NCBI RefSeq assembly: GCF_009296185.1
Contig: NZ_WBJR01000004.1
Span: 124,001 to 188,000 of the forward strand
DNA length: 64,000 nt
Direction: 5' to 3'
DNA from: Hydrogenovibrio sp. JE_KL2
Lineage (GTDB): Bacteria > Pseudomonadota > Gammaproteobacteria > Thiomicrospirales > Thiomicrospiraceae
The notes under the pieces are model-generated. The model was not told the origin of the DNA. It saw only the letters and a program-made list of their open reading frames with translations, and did no database searches. Position numbers and translations under genes: made by a program. How positions within the stretch are numbered: position 1 is the first letter of the stretch; each line of letters begins with the position of its first letter. Of the stretch, positions 47,936-58,540 are shown piece after piece.

Positions 47936-49657
47936 CTAACTCGACTTCGTCTTAAGAAATTTTCTGACTGATTTCAGGTCCCCATTATCAATATCAGGAT
48001 TATTCACGATAATGGGACGAATAAAGATAATAAGCTCGGTCTTTTTCACCGTATCATCTCTATAGGTAAACAAATCCCCTAACCACGGAATTGAACTCAA
48101 AAATGGTACACCTTGTTTTTGATTGTCATGCGTGTCCTGGATCAATCCACCAATGATCGCTGTTTGCTTATCTCTAAGTTTCAGAACGGAATCCATTTCT
48201 CGCTCCTGAACGATAGGAATTTCGCTTTTTACATTTTGCTTGGCAAGTTCAGGATTAGGATCATTCACATAACCCACAATTCGTGAAAGTGTAGGTCTCA
48301 CATTAATCGAAATTTTGCCGTCATCTGAAATAAACGGGGTCATGTTCATCATGAAGCCCACAGGAACAGTATGCACCGTCGTTTCAAAAGTGGTGCTCTG
48401 AAGACCATTACTGATTTGTGAGTCTACTTCAACCGTGAAATACACTTGGTTTTTAACCACTTTCAACATGGCTGATTGATTATTCATTGCCATAATTTTC
48501 GGACTTGAAAGCACCTTGGTATTACCAAACTGCTGCAACATCTTCAGGTCAAACATCCCATTGGACAATGAGAGATTAAAGAAAGGAGCATTAGACAGGT
48601 TCAACCCCAATAATTTCTGTGATGCGGAATTGCTGCCACTCACTGCCGACCAGTCAACACCCGCCTGATATTGATCGTTTAACTCAACCTCAACAACAGT
48701 CGCTTCAATCAACACTTGTTTGGATGTGCGATGCATCACTTTATCCAGATAACGTGAGATTCTTTGTTGGCGATTTCTCATGGTATAAACCGATACTAGC
48801 CCGGCTTCTTTGTTAACAACAACGTTATCTGGGTTCTTAACTTTAATATCGGTTACAGAATCAGTGGTCGCGCCCGAAGCACTTGTATTTTTAGTCAACG
48901 AGCTACCATCTATGCCCGCGGCAGATTCCTCATTTCGGTTGCTATTATGTACTCGAATATTTTTAGAAACTTCAGGCCCCAACTGCGCCATCGAAGCAAT
49001 ATTGTTTACCAACGCGCCCCAAAAATCATTAGTCGTTTCAACATTCATACGAAATTCACTGGCTTTTGCCTCGCCAGAACTGGAGCCGTTACCAATATCA
49101 CCTACCGACATTTTCATCACGGTCGAATCCTTGACCTGTTTGCTGACGTTAACATAATCAACACGGTAAGTATGCCAATACGGCGTGTCGGGGCGAATAC
49201 TAATGGTTCCATTCGACAACTCATAAACAGCCCCAACCTGCTCGGTAATTCTTTTTAAAATCTCATCCAAAGGTTGGTTAAGCGCATTGATCGTAACCTC
49301 CCCTTTTACATCCTCAGACAAATCGAGTTGTTTCTTAGCATCCACCGATAAGTTATAGAGCAGATCATTCACAGGAACCTTTACCGCAGACACGCTGTAA
49401 AGCTTTTTAACAACACCAGTATCTGGATTAATATTAATTGCCTGCACGCCAACCAAATTTGGAATCGGCGCATCCATTTTGCCACCTTCATTCCCCTTTA
49501 ATGTTGGCTTAGTCGTCAAGTGCCCTTCAAGATCAAAGTCTTTAGACAATGGCGGTGCAACCGGATCCCGCTTGACAGTTTGGGATGTACTGCATGACTG
49601 CAATCCAAAAATTAGAATGGATAGCGTAAAGATTTTCGTTTTCATCATTAATTTCAT
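47936..49657 (-). CDS. mshL: Secretin MshL
   Basis: The outer-membrane channel for a pilus or secreted substrate. It has 573 residues and is a predicted lipoprotein: GLQSC with Cys22. An N-terminal STN-like domain (VPVNDLLYNLSVDAKKQLDL), an N1-type domain and the C-terminal secretin domain follow, the last recognised by KVLSSPKIMAMNNQSAMLKV, VGFMMNMTPFISDDGKI and VLKLRDKQTAIIGGLIQD. It overlaps mshM by 4 nt. An in-frame ATG a few codons later is an alternative start. Confidence 0.9.
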   Translation of the reverse strand: MKLMMKTKIFTLSILIFGLQSCSTSQTVKRDPVAPPLSKDFDLEGHLTTKPTLKGNEGGKMDAPIPNLVGVQAININPDTGVVKKLYSVSAVKVPVNDLLYNLSVDAKKQLDLSEDVKGEVTINALNQPLDEILKRITEQVGAVYELSNGTISIRPDTPYWHTYRVDYVNVSKQVKDSTVMKMSVGDIGNGSSSGEAKASEFRMNVETTNDFWGALVNNIASMAQLGPEVSKNIRVHNSNRNEESAAGIDGSSLTKNTSASGATTDSVTDIKVKNPDNVVVNKEAGLVSVYTMRNRQQRISRYLDKVMHRTSKQVLIEATVVEVELNDQYQAGVDWSAVSGSNSASQKLLGLNLSNAPFFNLSLSNGMFDLKMLQQFGNTKVLSSPKIMAMNNQSAMLKVVKNQVYFTVEVDSQISNGLQSTTFETTVHTVPVGFMMNMTPFISDDGKISINVRPTLSRIVGYVNDPNPELAKQNVKSEIPIVQEREMDSVLKLRDKQTAIIGGLIQDTHDNQKQGVPFLSSIPWLGDLFTYRDDTVKKTELIIFIRPIIVNNPDIDNGDLKSVRKFLKTKSS

Positions 49658-50991
49658 AGTGCAGCCTTTAACTGCTGGACAGTTAGTACGCGTGAAGCCA
49701 ATTGCGGCATTTCCTTGGAGAATTTTTCTTGTAGCGTCTTAACCGCTTTTTGTGAGAGGTTGCTAATATCAAAAAATGTCAGGGTTTCAAAATGATTCTT
49801 ACTCAGATCAAGGTTCAACAACACATACACCTTGGATTGCTGGCCTTGAGGCACTTTTGACATAACTTCTTTGTACACGGATTGAAAACCATGAATATGG
49901 TCTCGTGACAACAGAAGCAACTCGCCACTATTGGGCAACTGTTGCAGGTATTGGAATGCCGACATATTGAGTCGATAGAGCTCTTTAATGGTTTTGGCAT
50001 TAGTATCGGTCTTCTCGGACAACTCTTTGATTGATAAGATTTTTGAAGTCACGGGCATTTGACTGACGTTTTTCGGAACATCAACTGTACCGTACCCTTT
50101 TTGCCATACAAATGCCATCACGCTTAATGAAACCAACAAGCCTCCAAAAACAACCGCGTATCTTAGCCAGATGCCTGTACCTTTATTAGAGGTAGACGAA
50201 TAACCTAGTGTTCTAAGGTGTTTTTTATTAACTTGTATAGCACCGTCACTAAACGCCGCCATCAGAAGTTTATCCGCTAACAAATTGATCGCTCTTGGAA
50301 AGCCCCCCGATATTTTCCACACCTGCTTCGCAATCTGGTTGGTAAAGACATCTTGATCCAATCGCCCGGCAACACGCATTCGATAGTTCAGATACATCAG
50401 CACTTCATTACCATTCAATGGCGGAAGGGTTAACTCCGCTGCGATACGGTCTTTTAGAGGTTTGACTCGTACATCATGAAGGGTCGCATCCAATTCAGGC
50501 TGACCAAACAAAACCATCTGCAAAAGTTTGTCGGTTTCTGTTTCCAAGTTTCCAAGCAAGCGCACTTCTTCCAATGCATCTAAAGTCATTGACTGAGCTT
50601 CATCAACCAACATGACAACACGCTTACCTTGAGCATAAGCTTCAATCAAACGCGTCTGCAAACGTTTAACAAGATCATGCTTGGTATCTGTGGAGTCATA
50701 AGAAATTTGTAATTCACTACAAATGAACTTTAAGAAATCGATTGGAGATAAATTAGGAGAAGAAATATAGATATTTTGATAGTGCTTGGGAAGTTTTTCG
50801 ACCAACATGCGCAACATCATTGTTTTGCCGATGCCGACTTCACCCACCACCTTAACAATGCCATCCCCTCTGAGAATCGAATACAACAAAGCTTCAACCA
50901 TTTCTTCTCGGGAGGCTTGCTTGTAAAAATACGACAAATCTGGGGAAATTTTAAAGGGAAGTTCTTTTAAACCGAAAAAGGATCGATACAT
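49654..50991 (-). CDS. mshM: ExeA/MshM-type AAA ATPase
   Basis: A 445-residue protein. The first 270 residues form an ExeA/GspA-like AAA domain: the N-terminal MYRSFFGLKELPF motif, Walker A GEVGIGKT at 50-57, Walker B VVMLVDEAQ near 124, and an arginine segment RVKPLKDRIAAE. A membrane helix follows (about 276-295) and then a 150-residue periplasmic domain of no clear family. Such proteins help insert the secretin through peptidoglycan. First gene of the operon; its promoter region up to the ilvC terminator is AT-rich, but no box pair is convincing. Confidence 0.88.
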   Translation of the reverse strand: MYRSFFGLKELPFKISPDLSYFYKQASREEMVEALLYSILRGDGIVKVVGEVGIGKTMMLRMLVEKLPKHYQNIYISSPNLSPIDFLKFICSELQISYDSTDTKHDLVKRLQTRLIEAYAQGKRVVMLVDEAQSMTLDALEEVRLLGNLETETDKLLQMVLFGQPELDATLHDVRVKPLKDRIAAELTLPPLNGNEVLMYLNYRMRVAGRLDQDVFTNQIAKQVWKISGGFPRAINLLADKLLMAAFSDGAIQVNKKHLRTLGYSSTSNKGTGIWLRYAVVFGGLLVSLSVMAFVWQKGYGTVDVPKNVSQMPVTSKILSIKELSEKTDTNAKTIKELYRLNMSAFQYLQQLPNSGELLLLSRDHIHGFQSVYKEVMSKVPQGQQSKVYVLLNLDLSKNHFETLTFFDISNLSQKAVKTLQEKFSKEMPQLASRVLTVQQLKAAL

Positions 50992-51140
50992 GCGCTCATT
51001 TACATCTAGATATCAGGCCTTGGAAATTAAACCCGGCCCAAAATAATTATAATTTTATACGTCAATTTACCCTAAAGTGTTGGTGCTTTCAATCCTTCTT
51101 TATGAGCAATGCTAAATTAACTTCATAAACGCCAGACATA

Positions 51141-51165
51141 AAAAAACCGCCCGTAGGCGGTTTTT
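51141..51165 (-). terminator. Intrinsic terminator after ilvC
   Basis: On the minus strand AAACCGCC / GGCGGTTT with a TACG loop and a run of T. It separates the ilv genes from the pilus-type operon. Confidence 0.88.
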
Positions 51166-51185
51166 CACAAAGCATTGATAAGAAA

Positions 51186-52211
<1,026 letters not shown>

Positions 52212-52234
52212 TTAACTTACTCAATTGTTAAAAT

Positions 52235-52726
52235 TTATAAATGTAATGATTTTTCACCACGCATCAGACCAACGACGCCGGAACGAACTGTCTCGACAAT
52301 CACACCTTGATCCAACGCTTCGATAAACGCGTCTAGTTTTTGGCTTTCACCGACCAACTGAACCGAATAAATACTGGCTGTAACATCCACAATGGTGCCA
52401 CGGAAAATATCCGCCAAGCGTTTTACTTCTTCACGCATTGCACCTGTTGCTTTGACTTTCACCAACATCAACTCTCTTTCAATATGAGAACCTTCGGTAA
52501 TATCGACAACTTTGATAACGTCGACCAAGCGATTCAAATGCTTGACGATTTGCTCAATCTGGTAGTCGTTACCGTAAGAAACCAGCGTTAAACGCGAAAT
52601 GGTTTCATCTTCTGTCGGTGCCACAGTCAAAGTCTGGATATTGTATCCACGAGCAGAAAACAACCCGGCAACACGAGATAGTGCGCCAGATTCGTTTTCC
52701 ATTAACATCGAAATAATATGCTTCAT
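52235..52726 (-). CDS. ilvH: Acetolactate synthase small subunit
   Basis: The regulatory subunit giving valine feedback control. It has 163 residues. An ACT domain at the N-terminus (ISMLMENESGALSRVAGLFSARGYNIQTL) and a second ACT-like half (IVDVTASIYSVQLVGESQKLDAFIEAL) are clear. It lies 10 nt after ilvI. Confidence 0.95.
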   Translation of the reverse strand: MKHIISMLMENESGALSRVAGLFSARGYNIQTLTVAPTEDETISRLTLVSYGNDYQIEQIVKHLNRLVDVIKVVDITEGSHIERELMLVKVKATGAMREEVKRLADIFRGTIVDVTASIYSVQLVGESQKLDAFIEALDQGVIVETVRSGVVGLMRGEKSLHL

Positions 52727-52736
52727 CTTATCACCC

Positions 52737-54440
52737 CTACACCAAGATCATTTCATCTAGCCCAGCACCAGCAGGAACCATTGGATAAACGTTTTCCTGT
52801 TGATCGGTGATAATGTCGACAAATACAAATTTATCTTTGTTTTTATCTGAGAATACTTCTTCCAATTGCGCTTTCATGGTGTCAGGATTATCGATGCGAA
52901 CACCGACATGCCCATAAGCCTCTGTCAGCTTCACAAAGTCAGGCAACGAATCCATGTAAGACATCGAATAGCGTCTGTCATAGAAGAATTCCTGCCATTG
53001 TCTAACCATTCCCAAGAAGCCGTTATTTAAACAGATGACCTTGATAGGCAAACCATATTGCATACAGGTAGAAAGCTCTTGAATATTCATTTGAATAGAG
53101 CCTTCACCTGTCACACAGATAACCGTTTCATCTGGGAAAGCAGCTTGCACGCCCATTGCAGCAGGCAAACCGAATCCCATTGTTCCCAATCCACCGGAGT
53201 TAATCCAACGTCTTGGTTTATTGAAGCGGTAATACTGAGCGGCAAACATTTGGTGCTGACCAACATCAGAGGTAACGTAGGCATCACCTTTCGTCACTTC
53301 CCACACGGTTTGCATAGCTGCTTGAGGCTTGATCTTGTTACCAATTTGTTCGTAACGTAAGCAATCCGTTGAACGCCAAGTGTTGATCTGCTCCCACCAA
53401 GATGCCAATGCTTCAGCATTAGCTTCAACTGGATGCTTGCTCAACAAGTTCAACATTTCGCCTAACACCTGTTTAACAGGCCCAACAATTGGAATATCTA
53501 CAGCAACGTTTTTTGAAATAGAAGCCGGATCGATATCAATATGAATAACTTTAGCATCAGGACAGAACTTCTCAAGATTGCCTGTCACTCGGTCATCAAA
53601 ACGCGCGCCAATCGCAATAATCAAATCAGAGTTATGCATGGCCAAATTGGCTTCATAAGTACCATGCATTCCCAACATTCCGACAAATTGAGAATCATCT
53701 GCAGGAAAAGACCCTAACCCCATCAAGGTATTGGTTACAGGGAAGTTCAACTTACGAGCCAACTCAGTCAACTCATAGGAAGCATCCCCCAAAACGACGC
53801 CACCACCGGTGTATAAAATCGGTCTTTCTGCCGACATCATCATCTCGATGGCTTTTTTAATCTGTCCACTATGGCCTTTCGTCACAGGTACGTAGGAGCG
53901 CAAACTAACTTCTTGTGGATATTCATAGTTGCTTTTGGCGTTTTGTACATCTTTCGGGATGTCAACGACAACAGGGCCAGGTCGGCCTGTCGTGGCGATG
54001 TAAAAGGCTTTTTTGAGCGTCATCGCAAGATCATTAACATCCTTGACCAAGAAGTTGTGTTTGACAATCGGTCTTGTGATCCCAACGGTATCGATTTCCT
54101 GGAATGCATCCAGACCAATCAACGCAGTCGGCACTTGCCCGGTAATAACAACCAACGGAATCGAATCCATAAATGCCGTTGCGATTCCCGTAACGGTATT
54201 GGTTGCTCCCGGACCTGAAGTCACAAGCGTCACTCCTGGTTTACCTGTAGAACGAGCAAAGCCATCCGCAGCATGTACGGCAGCTTGTTCGTGACGCACC
54301 AAAACATGTTTCAGTTTTTTAGCGTCAGTATCAAGAGCATCATAGATCGGCAAAGCAGCTCCACCAGGATACCCCCAAATATACTCTACTCCCTCATCTT
54401 CTAGGTAATGTACTAGAATCTGAGCACCAGTTAATTCCAC
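52737..54440 (-). CDS. ilvI: Acetolactate synthase large subunit
   Basis: A ThDP- and FAD-dependent enzyme that forms acetolactate/acetohydroxybutyrate. It has 567 residues. The catalytic Glu is in [16 protein letters not shown], the FAD-binding middle is [10 protein letters not shown] and [12 protein letters not shown], and the ThDP motif is [15 protein letters not shown] to [12 protein letters not shown]. The ATG at 54440 lies in GGAGGACC context some 125 nt after a good promoter. The name ilvI is used because an ilvH-type small subunit follows; ilvB is an equal choice. Confidence 0.95.
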   Translation of the reverse strand: MELTGAQILVHYLEDEGVEYIWGYPGGAALPIYDALDTDAKKLKHVLVRHEQAAVHAADGFARSTGKPGVTLVTSGPGATNTVTGIATAFMDSIPLVVITGQVPTALIGLDAFQEIDTVGITRPIVKHNFLVKDVNDLAMTLKKAFYIATTGRPGPVVVDIPKDVQNAKSNYEYPQEVSLRSYVPVTKGHSGQIKKAIEMMMSAERPILYTGGGVVLGDASYELTELARKLNFPVTNTLMGLGSFPADDSQFVGMLGMHGTYEANLAMHNSDLIIAIGARFDDRVTGNLEKFCPDAKVIHIDIDPASISKNVAVDIPIVGPVKQVLGEMLNLLSKHPVEANAEALASWWEQINTWRSTDCLRYEQIGNKIKPQAAMQTVWEVTKGDAYVTSDVGQHQMFAAQYYRFNKPRRWINSGGLGTMGFGLPAAMGVQAAFPDETVICVTGEGSIQMNIQELSTCMQYGLPIKVICLNNGFLGMVRQWQEFFYDRRYSMSYMDSLPDFVKLTEAYGHVGVRIDNPDTMKAQLEEVFSDKNKDKFVFVDIITDQQENVYPMVPAGAGLDEMILV

Positions 54441-54601
54441 AACAACGGTCCTCCATATAAAAGCATCCGAGCCTGACTTTTAAATGCTTGTTTTGCAAAG
54501 CAAGCCGAATGCTTCCAACTAAAAAATTTTTCAAACAATTTCTTACAAAAATTTGTGTAAGAAAAGTGAACAATTATATAACAAAACCTTATGACAGTGA
54601 A
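54441..54601 (-). promoter_or_regulatory. Promoter and structured leader of ilvI
   Basis: On the minus strand, TTCACT (54601-54596), a 17-nt spacer and TATAAT (54578-54573). The leader of about 125 nt begins with a hairpin (54540-54563, TTCTTACA / TGTAAGAA) and later has alternative pairings among AAGCATT, GCTTGC and CAAGCATT. No Ile/Val/Leu-rich leader peptide was found, so classical attenuation is not supported. The gap continues to 54742 without another gene. Confidence 0.5.
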
Positions 54602-54742
54602 CGGCAAATTGGACAGGAATGTGCTTAACCAAGCATTTTTCAATACTCAGATCAAAATTCCCAACGCCAATGACTGCCGGAAGTGAAAATAACAAGATAG
54701 GTTTTCGTAGCAAAGAGGCATTATTTTCTCTTGGGTACGAGA

Positions 54743-55303
54743 TTATTCAACACCTCGCGCCTCTTCGATAAACATATGTTTACGATAATGCTTTAACTCA
54801 TCAATCGACTCATAAATATCGTCCAAAGCCAAATGTGCACCTTTCTTTTTGTGCGACGAGTAAACTTGTGGAATCCATCGTCTGGCAAGTTCCTTCAGCG
54901 TTGAAACATCCAGGTTTCGATAATGGAAGAAACTTTCCAATTCAGGCATCTGCTCAATCATAAAGCGACGATCCTGGCAGATGCTGTTTCCGCACATCGG
55001 TGACTTTCCTTTTGGCACCCAGTCTTTAAGAAACGCCATTGTCATTTGCTCTGCTTGCGCCATGGAAATCGTGCTGTCTTGCACACGCTTGGTCAACCCT
55101 GAATTTCCGTGGTGAGTCGTACACCACTCGTCCATACCATCCAAATAATGTTGCTCGGTTTGAATAGCGATAACAGGCCCTTCTGCCAGAACTTTGAGTT
55201 CAGCATCTGTCACAACCGACGCAATCTCCAGAATTTGATCTGTTTTGTGATCCAACCCTGTCATTTCTAAATCTATCCATATCAGGTTGCTTTCAGACTT
55301 CAT
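54743..55303 (-). CDS. orn: Oligoribonuclease
   Basis: A 3'-5' exonuclease that degrades dinucleotides, including pGpG from cyclic di-GMP turnover. It has 186 residues. DEDDh motifs are visible: [12 protein letters not shown] near the N-terminus, [11 protein letters not shown], and the final [18 protein letters not shown] with His and Asp. Length and ends match the family. It is divergent from the Ste24-type gene. Confidence 0.95.
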   Translation of the reverse strand: MKSESNLIWIDLEMTGLDHKTDQILEIASVVTDAELKVLAEGPVIAIQTEQHYLDGMDEWCTTHHGNSGLTKRVQDSTISMAQAEQMTMAFLKDWVPKGKSPMCGNSICQDRRFMIEQMPELESFFHYRNLDVSTLKELARRWIPQVYSSHKKKGAHLALDDIYESIDELKHYRKHMFIEEARGVE

Positions 55304-55451
55304 GATCCACCATCCACTTTTGAGCCCCTATTTTCTTCACGCTCACAGGGCTTTTAAACTAAAATAAGTCAAATATTAAACGCTATTGCACTTTCTCTCA
55401 AGGAAGCATTAGCCTTATAAAACGAAATCTCCAGTCAATCTGAAGGTTATC

Positions 55452-55479
55452 TTGAAAAACTTTTTCTTGTCACTATAAG
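55452..55479 (+). promoter_or_regulatory. Candidate promoter of the Ste24-type protease gene
   Basis: TTGAAA (55452-55457), a 16-nt spacer, TATAAG (55474-55479), about 38 nt before the start codon. Confidence 0.45.
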
Positions 55480-55516
55480 AAAATAGTCTTTAAAACTAAA
55501 CAATTAAACGATCATT

Positions 55517-56767
55517 ATGACCACTTGGATAACAATCGCTTTTCTACTCACGCTCGCTCTGAATTTTTTAATTGAGCTTTGGCTGAACATTAAAAATCAG
55601 TTTTATATTTCTTCTCATAGTTCAACCGTGCCAGAAGAATTCAACGAAGTTGTCAATCTTGAAGCACATCAAAAAGCGGCCAATTACTCAAGAGCCAAGC
55701 TACAGCTTAGTCGATTCATCTTATTTTTTGACGCTGCCGTGCTGCTTTTCATGACATTGGGCGGCGGATTCCAGGAAATATATAACTATTGGCTTGGAAC
55801 AGAGCTTTCCCCGATTTGGCGCGACACTGCCTTCTTGCTTTCCACCTTCTGGTTTTTATCTTTGCTGCATTTGCCTTTCAGCTGGATTTCAACTTTCAAA
55901 ATCGAGCAGGAATTCGGGTTCAATAAAATGACACCAATTAAGTTCGTCAGCGACCTTCTCAAACAATGGGCATTAATGCTGGCACTAGGTATTCCACTTA
56001 TCTGGGTAATCTTAACCGTCATGACGGCTTATTTTAATGAAGCATGGTGGCTATACACTTGGGTTATCTGGATTGCCTTCAACCTTACCCTGATGTGGGC
56101 TTACCCTAAATGGATTGCGCCTATTTTCAACAAATTCACCCCTCTTGAAGAAGGTGAAATGAAACAGCGCATTGAAGCCTTGTTGCAAAAAACTGGTTTT
56201 GAATCCAACGGCATTTTCGTAATGGACGGTTCATCCCGTTCCGGGCACGGCAACGCTTACTTCACCGGCTTTGGCAAAAACAAACGTATCGTTTTTTTCG
56301 ACACCTTATTAGAAAAGTTGTCGCCTGATGAAGTGGAAGCCGTACTTGCCCATGAACTTGGGCACTTCAAACACGGTCACATCAAAAAAATGATGGCAGA
56401 ATCCTTCATTCTTAGCCTTGTCGGCTTGGCGTTACTGGGTTGGTTAGTACAGCAATCCGTTTTCTACACCGGCTTGGGAATGACATCACAAACACCAGCC
56501 GCTGCTTTGCTGTTGTTTGCGACAGTGGTACCAACTCTATTCTTCTTTTTAGGGCCAATCAGTGCCATCAGAAGTCGTAAAAACGAATTTGAAGCCGATG
56601 CTTTTGCAGCCCAACACGTTGGCGCAGAACATCTAATTTCCGCTTTATTAAAAATGTACCGTGACAACGCCAGCAGCTTGACACCTGATCCAAGCTATTC
56701 GGCTTATCACGACAGTCATCCACCGGCTAAAATCCGTATTGATCACTTAAAATCTTTACAAAAATAA
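55517..56767 (+). CDS. M48-family membrane zinc protease (Ste24/CAAX protease-like)
   Basis: A 416-residue membrane protein with several predicted helices. The zinc site HELGH (His279, Glu280, His283) lies in AVLAHELGHFKHGHI, with the third ligand Glu in NEFEADAFAAQHVGAE. The N-terminal peptidase M48 helices with FGFNKMTPIKF are typical of the Ste24 branch rather than HtpX. Bacteria lack prenylated CAAX proteins, so the role is probably membrane-protein quality control (inference). Probably cotranscribed with the pterin dehydratase and rsgA downstream. Confidence 0.88.
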   Translation: MTTWITIAFLLTLALNFLIELWLNIKNQFYISSHSSTVPEEFNEVVNLEAHQKAANYSRAKLQLSRFILFFDAAVLLFMTLGGGFQEIYNYWLGTELSPIWRDTAFLLSTFWFLSLLHLPFSWISTFKIEQEFGFNKMTPIKFVSDLLKQWALMLALGIPLIWVILTVMTAYFNEAWWLYTWVIWIAFNLTLMWAYPKWIAPIFNKFTPLEEGEMKQRIEALLQKTGFESNGIFVMDGSSRSGHGNAYFTGFGKNKRIVFFDTLLEKLSPDEVEAVLAHELGHFKHGHIKKMMAESFILSLVGLALLGWLVQQSVFYTGLGMTSQTPAAALLLFATVVPTLFFFLGPISAIRSRKNEFEADAFAAQHVGAEHLISALLKMYRDNASSLTPDPSYSAYHDSHPPAKIRIDHLKSLQK

Positions 56768-56803
56768 AAACTATAAACCCTACACAATAGGAATTTGAAC
56801 GCG

Positions 56804-57145
56804 ATGCAAAACGATATCCCATTAAAAGACCAATCTTGTGAAACCATTGCACCAGGTAGCAAAGCGCTAATCATCCCAACCATTGAAAGCCTAGTTGCTC
56901 AAATGGAAGGTTGGGAAGTTCCTTTGAACTACATCACGCTTGAAAAAACCTTTAAATTCAAGAACTACCACCAAACCGTTTCTTTTGTGAATGCCGTCAC
57001 TTGGATTGCACATAAAGAAGACCATCACCCTGAGATTTGTTTTGGCTACAATGAATGCAAAATTGTACTGACGACACACACAGTAAAAGGCCTTAGCCAA
57101 AACGATTTCATTGTTGCCGCCAAAATTGACGCCCTATTGGATTAA
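56804..57145 (+). CDS. 4a-hydroxytetrahydrobiopterin dehydratase-like protein (PCD/DCoH)
   Basis: A 113-residue protein. The active-site pattern is AHKEDHHPEICFGYNECKI with two adjacent histidines, followed by LTTHTVKGLSQNDF. Family members recycle the pterin cofactor of phenylalanine hydroxylase; in many bacteria without that enzyme the protein serves molybdopterin or an unknown use. The ATG at 56804 follows an AGGAA; a TTG three codons earlier is less likely. Confidence 0.9.
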   Translation: MQNDIPLKDQSCETIAPGSKALIIPTIESLVAQMEGWEVPLNYITLEKTFKFKNYHQTVSFVNAVTWIAHKEDHHPEICFGYNECKIVLTTHTVKGLSQNDFIVAAKIDALLD

Positions 57146-57150
57146 TTCTT

Positions 57151-58203
57151 TTGTCAAAACGTAAACTGACTAAACAACAACAAAAACGAGTCAATGAAAA
57201 ACGGCTTGATCCTGTAAACGACTCGCAAATTGTTGTGTCTGATTCACCCCACAATGAAAGCAATGCACTACTCGGGGCACCGGAACAAGGGTTAGTCATC
57301 ACCAATTTTGGTAAACGCATATTGGTGGAAGCCAATGATGGTAGCCTCGTCAACTGCGCAGTGCGCCAACACCTTGGCAAACTGGTCGCAGGAGACATAG
57401 TGACTTGGCAAACGGATATTGAAGAAAACACAGGGGTTGTCACTTCTCTCAACCCAAGAAAACAAGAACTCAGTCGTCCGGGTTTTCGTGGTCAAACACG
57501 AATGGTTGCATCCAACATTGATCTATTAGTGATTGTCGCCCCCATCACCCCAGGAATTCACCCTGACATGATAGACCGTTATCTGGTCGTTGCTCATCAA
57601 CTTCAACTTCCTACAATTCTTGTCATTAATAAAACAGATTTAATCCAATCGGATGAACAATGGGAGCTGATTGCCGAAACCCTGATTCCTTATGATGAGT
57701 TGGGCATTGAAATCTATCCGGTTTCAAGCGAAACACAAGACGGCCTAGAAGATTTAAGAGAAGCATTAATTGCCAAAAACAGCGTATTTGTGGGCCCTTC
57801 CGGTGCAGGAAAGTCTTCTTTGATTCAAACCCTGATTCCAGACATTGAAATCAAGATCAACAACTTGTCGGAATCGACCGGACTTGGTAAACACACGACC
57901 ACCAATAGCATCCTGTATCACTTGCCGTCAGTGCATGGCGAAGAGAATGCCGGCAACATCATAGACTCCCCTGGGGTCAGACTCTTTAGCCCTGCTCCTT
58001 GTGAGTTACATGAATTGGAACAGGCTTATCCTGATTTCCAACCATTCCTAGGTAAATGCAAGTTCAACAACTGCACCCATCAGAACGAACCGCAATGCGC
58101 TATTCGTGATGCCGTTGAAAACGGCGATATTCACTATAGCCGATACCACAGTTTTCAGCGTTTGCTAGAGGAGTTTTCCAATAGCAACACCCCAGGTCGA
58201 TAA
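57151..58203 (+). CDS. rsgA: Ribosome small-subunit GTPase RsgA
   Basis: A late 30S assembly checkpoint GTPase. It has 350 residues and begins with a TTG start: MSKRKLTKQQQKRVNEKRL aligns with the E. coli N-terminus, which decides the start. An OB-fold comes first (about 40-110), then the circularly permuted GTPase with NKTDL before GPSGAGKSS (near 216) and the DSPGVR G3 motif. A C-terminal zinc knuckle has CKFNNCTHQNEPQC. It lies 5 nt after the pterin dehydratase gene. Confidence 0.95.
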   Translation: MSKRKLTKQQQKRVNEKRLDPVNDSQIVVSDSPHNESNALLGAPEQGLVITNFGKRILVEANDGSLVNCAVRQHLGKLVAGDIVTWQTDIEENTGVVTSLNPRKQELSRPGFRGQTRMVASNIDLLVIVAPITPGIHPDMIDRYLVVAHQLQLPTILVINKTDLIQSDEQWELIAETLIPYDELGIEIYPVSSETQDGLEDLREALIAKNSVFVGPSGAGKSSLIQTLIPDIEIKINNLSESTGLGKHTTTNSILYHLPSVHGEENAGNIIDSPGVRLFSPAPCELHELEQAYPDFQPFLGKCKFNNCTHQNEPQCAIRDAVENGDIHYSRYHSFQRLLEEFSNSNTPGR

Positions 58204-58239
58204 ACTCCATTAAAGCCACCTTCAAAAGGTTTTATAGCC

Positions 58240-58425
58240 TTAAAAGTTGTTCGAATTTGCTACCAGAATTGAGACACCGTAAAAAGCGAACATTACCCCT
58301 AAAATGCCTAAAATCCAGCCTAGAAGCACTATTCCAAAGTTAAATTGCTTGCCTTGAATACGTAGAACCAGCCAAGTTATCAACGATAAAACCAAGGCCA
58401 GCGCCAAAAACCTAAAAACCATCAT
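58240..58425 (-). CDS. Small two-helix membrane protein
   Basis: A 61-residue protein, almost wholly hydrophobic, with helices at about 4-22 and 32-55 joined by a short basic turn (RIQGKQFNFG). A strong AGGGGAG ribosome site lies eight bases before the double ATG, which supports a real gene. It is convergent to rsgA and divergent from the YeeE/YedE pair. Not recognised; no function assigned. Confidence 0.6.
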   Translation of the reverse strand: MMVFRFLALALVLSLITWLVLRIQGKQFNFGIVLLGWILGILGVMFAFYGVSILVANSNNF

Positions 58426-58540
58426 CTTGTCTCCCCTTTGCTTATGGGTATAATCAAGCTTTTCATAATATTCTTGCTCACTAATAAAAGAATATACTTA
58501 ATAAAAACTATAATTGATATTATTTAAAAGGGTTCTCATA

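Noticed and set aside
54431-54643. A 70-codon frame before ilvI as a possible leader peptide
   Set aside because: Not rich in Ile, Val or Leu, overlaps the promoter, and lacks a ribosome site.
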